DNA from: Pelargonium cotyledonis
Taxonomy: Eukaryota; Streptophyta; Magnoliopsida; Geraniales; Geraniaceae
NCBI GenBank assembly: GCA_036897625.1
Contig: JAYMTA010001310.1
Location: 1-20,668, forward strand
Direction: 5' to 3'
DNA length: 20,668 nucleotides
Position 1 is the stretch's first letter; every line of letters begins with the position of its first letter. Under the pieces are notes generated by a model. It ran no database searches and was not told where the DNA came from. It worked only from the letters and a program-made list of their open reading frames with translations. The position numbers and the translations under genes were made by a program. This document shows positions 1 through 8,787 of this stretch, piece after piece.

Positions 1-1283
1 TAAAAATATATTAAATTATATTGTAATTTTTAATTTTTATAAAAAATAAAAATAAAATATTTATTTTAAAATAAAAATAGTAAATAATTTGAACGGGGAA
101 TGAAGAACCCGCGTAGCATTTATTATTGGTAGGTTTTGGTATCGTAGAAGAATTTATGGGACTTACAAAAACTAGGAATATAAAAATAAATAAATTACTG
201 CAGCTATATAAGTTACAAGTGAAATTGTACGAGAAAGTTATTTGAAAAATAAATATTTTGATTGTTTTTAAAATTGTCAGTGAGTGAGTCCCTTTAAAAT
301 ATTGTTGGAAAAATAGTGTTTCTGAGAATCTTCGTTATCAGAAACATTAGAAGAAATGTGTGGATGGGGATTGGGTAGAATTTGATAAATTGAATTATTT
401 AAATGTAATAAAAATGAATATAATGAGTAGCTGTGAACATCGATAGGAGTTAAAGAGAGGTTCTTGGTAACTTCAGACATACTATATTATCCAGCTGCCA
501 AACAAAACACTTTATGATACATATATATATATGTGTGATGTGATCTTTGAAATTCAAGATTGGCCATCCCATCGAGCTCTTCCATTAAATGCCAATTTAA
601 CATGTCATGACAAAAAACATCACATCATATGTCCATAACATGATCATGACATTATACCATATAACATGAAGATGCATGCACAATTAAACTGTTTAAAGGA
701 AATGTCACGTAAACAAAATTTAACGGGAAATTTAAGTAAGTTGTTCAAGAAAAGTAACAAATCAACGACTTAAACAATGAAAGCTCACGAGAGTTCTTTT
801 AAAGAGTCAATACCTGCATAAAGTCAATACTTTTAATGAGATTTTTGATCTTGTCGATGAGGAAAGATAAAATGTAAAATATTTATTTTGCGATTGTATA
901 TGTTGAAAACGTGACTAGTTAACGACTTATTCTATTATGTTATGAGATGTGATATATCTGCTAGATGTTTTTGTAATTGAGATTAGTCTAATTTGTAAAT
1001 GATGTTAATCGGATTTGGTCTATTATACTCGTTTAAGTTACTCATGTTGCTTAGTGCCTAATAAATTAACCACCCATTATATAAATACTTGAATTTCATT
1101 TTGGTCGTTTCAACAGTTGATGACTCTTATAAATGTTTTTACCCGGAGATACTATTACATGAAGCTCAACTGCTCGAAATAGCTCCTCACAGTTTCCCAG
1201 TAACGTTGCCAAACAAGGCCAAAGCATCATGTCCATAATAGATCCACATCTGACATCCTCCACACACACACACATACATGATA
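1..1283. other. AT-rich intergenic flank, no gene recognised
   Basis: No convincing gene is visible. The first 120 bases are almost pure A/T and may be the edge of a repeat cut by the window. A 67-codon minus-strand frame (480 to 277) starts with ATG, but it resembles no family I know and has no clear splice partner. A CA-rich microsatellite lies at about 1259-1276, next to the MITE. The right part is probably distal promoter of the DUF1645 gene. Confidence 0.5.
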
Positions 1284-1535
1284 CTCCCTCCGTCTCAAAA
1301 TGAGTGTCTTGTTTTCATTTTTTGCAAAAATTAAGAATTACAAGATAATTTAGTGTATTTTCAATATAACCCTCACTTTCACCATGTGCACCCATATGCA
1401 GATTTGCCCATGTGCATAAGTGATAAGGGTAATATGGGAAGAACACTAATATAATAACGTAAAAATAAAAACAAGACACTTATTTTGGAACAAAAAAATT
1501 AGACAAACAAGATATTCATTTTGAAACGGATGTAG
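1284..1535. mobile_element. Stowaway-type MITE (Tc1/mariner), diverged
   Basis: The left end begins CTCCCTCCGTCTCAAAATG just after a TA (1282-1283). The right end, read on the minus strand, begins CTACATCCGTTTCAAAATG and is followed by TA (1536-1537). CTCCCTCCGT termini with a TA target duplication are the signature of plant Stowaway elements. The element is about 252 bp, within the usual range, and has no coding capacity. A second right-end-like copy lies inside it at 1472-1494. It sits about 70 bp upstream of the TATA box of the DUF1645 gene and so is part of its promoter region. Confidence 0.85.
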
Positions 1536-1554
1536 TATTATATAGATACACACA

Positions 1555-1587
1555 CATCATCATCATCATCACCATCACCATCACCAT
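1555..1587. repeat. CAT/CAC trinucleotide microsatellite
   Basis: About eleven CAT or CAC triplets lie between the MITE and the TATA box of the DUF1645 gene. It may be length-variable between individuals. Confidence 0.9.
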
Positions 1588-1606
1588 CCCAGCCCTACTC
1601 CATAGA

Positions 1607-1614
1607 TATAAATA
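1607..1614 (+). promoter_or_regulatory. TATA box of the DUF1645 gene
   Basis: TATAAATA lies 119 bp upstream of the ATG at 1733. A transcription start near 1640 and a 5' UTR of about 90 bases are inferred from the usual plant TATA spacing. Confidence 0.6.
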
Positions 1615-1732
1615 CAGACCCATCTACTTGAGAGGTTGTAACAGTGTTTCATTTTATTAGGGTTTCATCAATTCCATTTTATTTATTTCTACTGTTTGGT
1701 CTCTTGAGTTCATGTGGTTTTGAGAGACCCAT

Positions 1733-2296
1733 ATGGCATGCTTGGACAGCTCTTCCTCTTCTCCATCTTCCTCAGACCACACCAACAAAGCCTACCAGTG
1801 CCCTCCAATGAGCCCTAGAATCTCCTTCTCCAATGACTTTGCAGAGTCTCAGTATCTCCACCAACTTCACCATCAGCAGCAGGTGATGAGAAACCCTAGG
1901 GACCAGTCACCACCAACCTCTGACTTTGAATTCTCTGTCACCAACAACTACTCCATGTCCATGATGACCACTGCTGATGAGCTCTTCTGTAAAGGCCAGT
2001 TCTTGCCTTTCAAGCCCACCCACAACAAGACCACCACTCTCCGGGAAGAGCTCCTCGTCGGCGACGACCAAGAAGTGCCTCTCCGGCGTCCCAAAAGCTC
2101 CACCAGGTGGAAAGGCCTTTTGGGTCTCAAGAAGTCACACATTGGCTCCAAGAAAAATGATAACAAGTCCTCTGCTACAGAAGCCTTTGAGTTCACAGGT
2201 AAACAAAATGCTCAACATTTTAACCTTTTTTTGGTTATTTTTTGTTAGAGTTTTTGGTTGATTTTAATTTCTATTGTTGCAGGAACTGTTGAATGA
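1733..2296 (+). CDS. DUF1645 family protein
   Basis: Coding exons are 1733-2198 and 2283-2296, joined by an 84-bp intron (donor ACAG|GTAAAC, acceptor TTGCAG|GA), giving about 159 aa. Family marks, in order: MSPRISFSNDF (residues 26-36), DFEFSV (64-69), ADELFCKGQFLPFK (81-94), and the basic RWKGLLGLKKSHIGSKK (125-141). DUF1645 proteins have these blocks. They are plant-specific, poorly characterised, and sometimes annotated as putative membrane-associated kinase regulators; rice members have been linked to stress tolerance and grain size. There is no signal peptide or membrane segment. The protein is Ser-rich, with a His/Gln run at 42-50. The C-terminus is uncertain: this splice ends in GTVE, whereas the other frame of the last exon reads ELLNDDGFKLHEIG and continues for 41 residues. 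If the intron is retained the frame stops at 2246-2248. Confidence 0.85.
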
Positions 2297-3270
2297 TGAT
2301 GGGTTCAAGTTGCATGAGATTGGATTGAAGATGGTGTTTATGGGTAGATTAGAGATATGGGACAATTTTTTGGGAGGAAGATCGGACTTTTTTTTTTCTT
2401 CACTTGATTAACTGGTTTAGATTGGGTCTTAATTGAGTTGGATTAATTATCAATCTTTTTTTATTTTTAAATGTTATCTTGGGTGTTATTATTTTTCTTT
2501 TTGAACTTTCTTTAAGTTTGGTGTTTGGCTGTTTTGATATGTACAAAAGAAAATGTTTTGCAGTTGAAGGGAACTTCTGCAGTGTAGCTGTCCTCTTGTA
2601 GGCTATGAAGATAATGATTTTGACTTGATCTAATATTTAATTTCATGTTTTTCATTGTTATTATTATATTCTTTGGATATGTGCAGTTTTTTTTTTCTAA
2701 TATTTTGTGAGTAGAGGAAGATCTCTCAGATCCAAATCCAATGGTTTTACCAAGAAAATAGGGATTGCAGATACTTATGCAATGATTCTAACATTCATTT
2801 CCATACAACAAATCAAAGTCATATTTGTATTATCTTATGAACATTTGGTAAAACCTTTTTAAGGTAAGGATGTAATGTCTTGTATAGATACAACATTTGA
2901 AAACAACATAATTGTCATTTAAATCTCATGTTTATGAAGTTTAATATGAACAAAATCTAAACCCAAATTCTAAAGTTATGCAAACGCTTTATTTGATTCA
3001 AATTCAGCAACCAAACGTCAATGGCGTGGTTAAAGTGAAACTTGTTGGACATACAAATCTTATTGCTACAATTCTCAGACACCACTTCTAATTTCATTGA
3101 ATGAATGAGAATGCTGACTATTGATTGATATATTTCCCAAAAAATCAAAAGGTAAAAAAATACAACATTTTTATTTCAATACAAAATTTACTGGTCCTCA
3201 CCTCAAAGTTTCAGAAGTGCCAATCTGACCTTTTCAATTCAGTGGATGGTTTCGTGACTATTGCAGATGG
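2297..3270. other. 3' flank of the DUF1645 gene, intergenic
   Basis: About the first 300-400 bases, T-rich with several poly-T runs, are probably 3' UTR and terminator region of the DUF1645 gene. The rest is AT-rich. No coding region, RNA gene or mobile element is recognised. Confidence 0.45.
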
Positions 3271-3520
3271 ATATGGCAATGGCGAGCGTGGCTGGCTATG
3301 CCTCCTCCTGTCGTCTCTTCTACTTAGCATTGGTTGCTCGGGTTTTGTTTGCTTTTCTTTCCCAACACAATTTGGCAATAGAAAGGGTGACTGGCGTAAC
3401 CTCCTGTTGTCTGGTTTCGTTTGCTTTTCTCTGCTCAAAGGATTTTGCAATGGCGGCTGGCTACTCCTCCTGTTGTAGTCTCTTGTAGATTGTTTCGATT
3501 TCGATAGCTTTTCTTCCCTG
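3271..3520. repeat. Degenerate three-copy tandem repeat
   Basis: Three diverged units start near 3271, 3371 and 3442. Each begins like TGGCAATGGCG, continues with CTGGCTA..CCTCCTCCTGT, and ends in a pyrimidine-rich stretch. The first two share GTTTGCTTTTCT exactly. Unit lengths differ (about 93, 71 and 79 bases), so this is an old duplication, not a clean satellite. It is less AT-rich than its surroundings. Short frames cross it on both strands but none resembles a known protein. A poly-A tract follows at about 3528-3540. Confidence 0.5.
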
Positions 3521-3923
3521 TTTCACCAAAAAAAAAAAAAGTGTTAGCAATTTGAAAACTGGATAGATTAAACATTGAGGGATAAGCAATATGTCAACTA
3601 AGTCACAATGTTTGATCATACATGTCACAATATGTATCAGAAACCAACCTTGCACATTACAGAATGAATGACAAAAGGCTTATATGTACAAGCACTTCCC
3701 GAAGAACCGTAAATGCATCAACCATATGTAGAGAGAGATCACTGTTATATAATAATCATGAAGCTAAAGCATAATCTACAAGAGGAATCCATAAATGGCT
3801 AAGAGGTGTTGTGTAAGATATCACCTACGTTCCCTTATGTTACAGTGGGAGATTTAGGAAACATAATAACAAATCGTATACTAGACAGTACAGTTATAAC
3901 ACTAAACTTGCCATCCAACAAGA
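3521..3923 (-). other. Probable 3' UTR and downstream region of the B3 gene
   Basis: This lies just past the stop codon of the minus-strand B3 gene. It contains no recognisable coding sequence and probably includes that gene's 3' UTR. The polyadenylation site cannot be fixed from the sequence. Confidence 0.4.
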
Positions 3924-6900
3924 TCACCATGGAGAAAAAACCACTTCCTTGAATTTGAGCTCGTACCTCTCAGCTTTCAACTTCAGACTCGCAACATCAA
4001 CACTGGATCTCCTGGAGGCTGCTTTTAATGTCTCAAGCCTCGCTTCAACATTTCTGATCTCGTTGTCAGCCTCGGCTTGTTTGATTTTGGCTTCTATGTA
4101 TCTCCTTGTGTCCTTGGAGCCTTCTGATTCAAAGACAATGTTGTAAAGCCGATGCAGTCGTGTTCGTAGAAACCCAACATTCATGCCCAAAATCTCAAAA
4201 GCTGTTAAAGTCTTGTCCCAGTCTATAAATTCCTCCCTTGAGGTAGTGAACCTGCTAGCTCTTATTGCATCGGCGATATTGACAGTTTCAGAAATAGTTC
4301 CAGAAATTAAATTGCGGTTTACCCCACCAATAAGTTTTTCATGTAGAAATGCATTCTGACTGCAGCAGAGCTTGTAGTACTTACGTCGAATATCATCTGA
4401 CAGCTCTGTATCTATACGCATTCCATCTACCACAATTTTGAAATCCTCAAAACTTTTGACCTCTTCAAATTGGATAGAAGGTACAGATAATTTGATTTCT
4501 TCCAAAACATCTGAACCAAAATCCTCATTATTATTGTCATGTTCGGCTGGTAACTCAGGGCCAGCAACTGATCTTGCCACGTCCATATTTTTGTTCTTCT
4601 TCGGTACAATAGCCAATGGAAGAGACTTTGGACGTTTCCTCTTTGGAATGCCATAAGCAGTCTCATCTATGTCTGGATTTTCAGCATTTCAAAAATATCA
4701 GACCATTGATATCGATAAACCTTCAGGCTTCAGGCATACACAGTATAATACTAAAACCATGAAACAGAAACATCAACCAAACCTACCAGCATGGCTTTGC
4801 TTTGTCTGAGAATCAAAATTCACATGGCCGAGAGCCCCGTCCACCTCTGTTGAATTATTTGCCCTTACAACATGTACCTAAATGGGCAATGAACATTTTG
4901 TAAAATTATTCCAAGTAAGATTTTGTCTAGTTGATAAAATCATGAAATCTCAGTTTCTACAAATAAAGATAAAAAAACAAATTCAAGTCAAAACTTCCGC
5001 TCCCATATGTGCCTATCATCCCTTACAAAGGCAAAAAGTACCACTTAATCTTTGCGCGCTAGCAGTGGAAAAACACGTTCCTCCATAAGTTGCAACCTAT
5101 CCTACATACAACATGCAATCGGTGAAATCCCTCATGTCTCCCATAAATACTCAAGAATGGCGAGATGCACCTACTTAGATAAGTTCTAAAGAAGGGAATG
5201 CAGCCAATTTATCAGAGTTTGACCACATGATTAGCCATTCTCAGCAAATGCCATTGTCCAACTACTGAAAGAAAGGGCAGTTCATCTTCAGCCTAGGTTG
5301 GTCCTTGGCAAAATCTTCTAAAGCTCTTGAACCACATATTTCTATCTCAATGGTGAAGAGACTGACCATAGTGATTGAGGAGATGGAGCTGTCCATGATC
5401 TTACAAAGGTAGCAAAATCTCTTTAAGCTGTCTTGATGTAGTAATCCTTACATAGGCCACCCCCATACCCAAGACAAATAGTTGGATTTTGCTTGTTCTT
5501 ACTCACTTTTCTAGGAAGCCCTATTCAAGTGGAATCATATTTTTTAAAAGCTCCGAATACATTAGACCCATTTACTAGCATAACTAATTCAACTTTTCCT
5601 TTTCAAGTCCTCTCCCTCTCTATTAATCTTACCCCGAACACATGTTCCTGACAAGAGTTTACCCAAGGAGTGTCCCTCTTTTACATCAATCAGAAATATA
5701 CAATGGTTTTCCACTACATCAGTATGTTTTCCACTTCACAACGAAGAAGAGTGTTACCTTTTTCTCTTCACTGTAATCAGATAGAAGTATAGTCCTGAAA
5801 CAACTATTTAACCTTCTGACAGTACATTACCTTATATGCTCATAAAATATAGGAGCTTCATCAAAGCTTGTTCTAGTGAAATTTCAAAACATGCAAAGCA
5901 ATTCCCAAAATCTGTAATTTTTTTACTAGGATAAGTCTTTGATAAAAATAGCATGTAGAAAGTTGATTAGAAGATCAAATTTAGAAGTATTTGGTTTTCA
6001 AGTCTGCCTATTGATTGATTCTACAAACCAAAAACCAATTTAGAAGATCCAGAACAAGAAGAAAATTAACTTGACAAAAGTAATTCAGCCCATCACCTTA
6101 AACTTTGCAGGCTCAACTAGCTGGAAAACCAAAACATCCCCCTCAAGCAAATTGTGCCTAGCAGAGAACTGTCTCCAACCAGCACTTAATCCTGTCTTGT
6201 AAGCAATGTATTTATTCACAAACTGTTTCCCACATTCATCTTCCAATATAATGTTGGTATCCTTGTCTGGTAAATGGGCCTTACAGAACTGCGCAGGAAG
6301 CCCCTATCATAATCGAAAGAGATAGAACTGTAAGATATAGGTTTGTCCCTGACCCTGACTGTTTTTAGCCTTTGATCAAATTCACATATTGTGACGAAAA
6401 ATTACCATCCAAAAACAACTGGCAACATGTGACCTGACCAAAGACTTCACAAAGCTAGGGAAAGCATGTCCTAGATTTGACTTGAGTTCTTCTGCATGAA
6501 GCAAAGCATTTGACCGAGCCTCACCAGAATGAGATAATGCATAGTTAAAGCCTTTATTCTGCATGTAGCTTCAAGTAAAGTACAGAGATAAGATTGTCAT
6601 AAACTATATCTGCAAAAAGAAATTGTAGCCAACAAATATGGAACCCCGGCTTAGATGCTTCACTGACCTCAAAGACATCCTTTTGTACTCAGATATTGCC
6701 TGTTCAAAAATTTATAGAAATTCCACTAATTGAGTATGCCAGTCTTGAAATAAATAAAAAAATGGCATTGCATTCAGAAAATTATTACGAACACAATCTC
6801 TTAATGGCATATATTGAGCTACGGAAACTTAAAACCATGAAATAGAGAGAAATGGAGAAGATTGTGCACTGACTAATAGAAAACAATCAGCAATATGATT

Positions 6901-7601
6901 CTCAGCAATTCAGAACTATACATAATCGGCTTATTTTAGGATAATGAGCATTAATTCAAAACAAATGAGACAGTTTACTAACAACATTAGCATATTAGAC
7001 ATTTTAAACAGCCACTAATAAGTACTAACTCACTGAAGTCAAGTGATCAGATTAAATTTACTTTTAATGCTCAGCTATTCCTTCAAAATTACAAAAAATG
7101 CAAATAAATTGTTCTAAGAAAGACAAATGATGTTCATACGTTCTCAGCATTGTAGGGAGAATGTCCCTTCTTGATCTTCCAGAGCTCAGGATTCTTCTCC
7201 ATATGCTTCTTTCCTTTAACCTGTCAAAAATTCATCAAAACCCTTAATTAATTGAGCCATTTTTTCAATAAAACAACGAAAAAAACTGAATCGAATTTCA
7301 TGTAATGCGTAAACGAATTTTGGCACAAAGTTTATCAAAATGCAAACCAGAAACATGAGATCCGGAAAAATATGGCTACCGAGGAAGAAGATGTAATATC
7401 GTGGTAGGGTTTGGGCTTGGGAGGAGTGTGGTGGTGATAACTCGGCGGCAATTGAGCAACGGTGACGCAATTGTCTTGTTGGTAAAAAGATCTGAAAGCC
7501 TCAGGTGCCTCCACCTCTTCCTCCTCATACTCCCGCGAAGGCGCCATTGATGGAGCTTCAGCATCCTCGACTTCCTCCTTCACCATCACAGGTCGATCCA
7601 T
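3924..7601 (-). CDS. B3 domain-containing transcription factor, Os01g0234100-like
   Basis: Seven coding exons in transcript order: 7601-7380, 7220-7140, 6699-6668, 6568-6406, 6303-6097, 4877-4787, 4672-3924. They total 1545 nt (514 aa), and every junction keeps phase. The B3 DNA-binding domain spans about residues 148-241: PSFVKSLVRSHV, then GLPAQFCKAHLP, SAGWRQFSARHNLLEGDVLVFQL and a final VHVVRA strand. An acidic N-terminus precedes it, with a conserved-looking block MEKNPELWKIKKGHSPYNAE (80-99). A basic PKRKRPKSLPLAIVPKK stretch (about 275-291) is a likely nuclear signal. The C-terminus (about 445-510) is charged and helical, probably a coiled coil. The family acts in the nucleus as sequence-specific DNA-binding proteins; the targets of this one are unknown. 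Intron 5 (4878-6096) is long, 1219 bp, with nothing recognisable inside. ATG at 7601 is the first in the open N-terminal exon. Confidence 0.92.
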
Positions 7602-7792
7602 CGTTGGAATCGAAGAAGGAAGGATGGAAGCAGCTGTAATGGCGATTTGGGACCAAAATTGGCCGGTTTTGCAGTTGATCGTTAATTTGATAGGGCTTAA
7701 TTAAATAATTACTCCGTAATGCTTATTTATTTGAAGTATATTTGTTAATCTCTTAATTCTTTGAAAAATTATATAGTTCCTTTCCGAGCTGC

Positions 7793-7798
7793 CACGTG
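7793..7798. promoter_or_regulatory. G-box (CACGTG) upstream of the B3 gene
   Basis: GCCACGTGTT contains a palindromic CACGTG 192 bp upstream of the B3 gene ATG. The core is bound by plant bZIP and bHLH factors. Function here is inferred from position only. Confidence 0.45.
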
Positions 7799-7811
7799 TT
7801 GCATATGGATG

Positions 7812-7851
7812 TGGGCCGTGGCAGATGCAACATTGGGCTTTATCATGGGCC
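7812..7851. promoter_or_regulatory. Cluster of three site II (TGGGCY) motifs
   Basis: TGGGCC at 7812-7817, TGGGCT at 7834-7839 and TGGGCC at 7846-7851, all in the same orientation. Such clusters are bound by TCP factors and are typical of promoters of housekeeping and growth-related plant genes. They lie 211-250 bp upstream of the B3 ATG and about 940 bp from the ATG of the divergent membrane-protein gene, so the B3 gene is the likelier target. Confidence 0.5.
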
Positions 7852-7929
7852 GAACATAAGGAGTCTCTTTTGTTTATAGACATTCTTAATAAATGTACCA
7901 AACTAATAATATAGAATATAAATAAAAGA

Positions 7930-8258
7930 CTCAAATTCCTTGATCTTTAGTATTTTGATCTTGCTACTTAAATTTTCAATTTACCCAAAATATTCTAACT
8001 TTCACGTTTCGCCTTTTCAATTGACCTAAAATGGTCCATGAATTTTCGCGTTTCGCGCTAATTTGATTCATGAACTTTAAATTGACTTAAATGATTCAAG
8101 AACTTTCATATATTGACCAAAAATAGTCTTTGCCGTTATATTGAAAGTTCAGGACCAAGTTAGATCAATGTTTGAAAATTTATGCACTATTTTGAGTCAA
8201 TTAAAAGTGCAGAGACCAAATTGGATCAAAACATCGAAATTTGGGATCAAATTAAATA
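7930..8258. repeat. Decayed foldback / inverted-repeat element
   Basis: The left half repeats phrases such as AATTGACCTAAAATGGTCC and TTCATGAACTTTAAATTGAC. The right half carries their reverse complements, such as AAAGTTCAGGACCAAGTTAG and TTTTGAGTCAATTAAAAGTG. The centre lies near 8120. This gtcc/gaactt/aattgacc vocabulary is common in dispersed non-autonomous plant repeats. No open frame and no clear target duplication is seen. The limits are approximate. Confidence 0.55.
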
Positions 8259-8787
8259 TATATATATGACAATTAAATACTCAAGCATTTCATGTCTCAT
8301 TTGAAAGATTGGCGAGAAAAGTTCTTGTGCCCTCACAGGCGAAATTATGGGAATTCAAGGGTGTATATTGAGGAAAGGTGTTGAATTTACGAGGATTGGT
8401 CAATGCCTGTTAGAAATGAAGAGGAAAAGAAGTCACCATTTTCCTTAAATTCTTCTTCTTCTTTTAGAAACTATTATTCTCTCTCTTTCCTTTTTTATCA
8501 ATAAATATTATGTTCACTCATTTGTTTTTGGGGTTCCTAGTTCCCAGCATCCAGGTACTGGTTCTGGTTGGGTTTCGGGTCTTCTTCTCTGTTTTTGTCA
8601 TTATCTCCCAACAACACGTCTCTGTCTCCATCTCTATCTCTGACACCCACAAGAACACATTGAAATTGTCTCTGTTTATGTTTCTCTATTTGGCTTGCAT
8701 TTCTGTAAATATATTGAATCAATATTGATTGCGGTTTCATGGAGAAGTTGCAGTTTCTTGTTGTTCTTGCTGTTGTGATTGTTTAGA
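8259..8787 (+). promoter_or_regulatory. Promoter and 5' UTR region of the membrane-protein gene
   Basis: A pyrimidine-rich stretch at about 8450-8500, including CTCTCTCTTTCC, marks a plausible transcription start zone. AT-rich TATA candidates lie at about 8257-8267 and 8499-8510, and neither is decisive. A 72-codon frame beginning at ATG 8510 ends at 8728, 59 bp before the main ATG at 8788. It would be an upstream ORF if transcription starts before it. Confidence 0.4.

Noticed and set aside
277..480. 67-codon minus-strand frame beginning MSEVTKN
   Set aside because: It resembles no family I know, has no convincing splice partner, and its possible TATA box lies too close to the ATG. Likely chance.
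7700..7720. ATTACTCCGTAATG, like a Stowaway end (CTCCGT)
   Set aside because: The match is only about six bases, with no partner end or adjoining CAAAAT motif.
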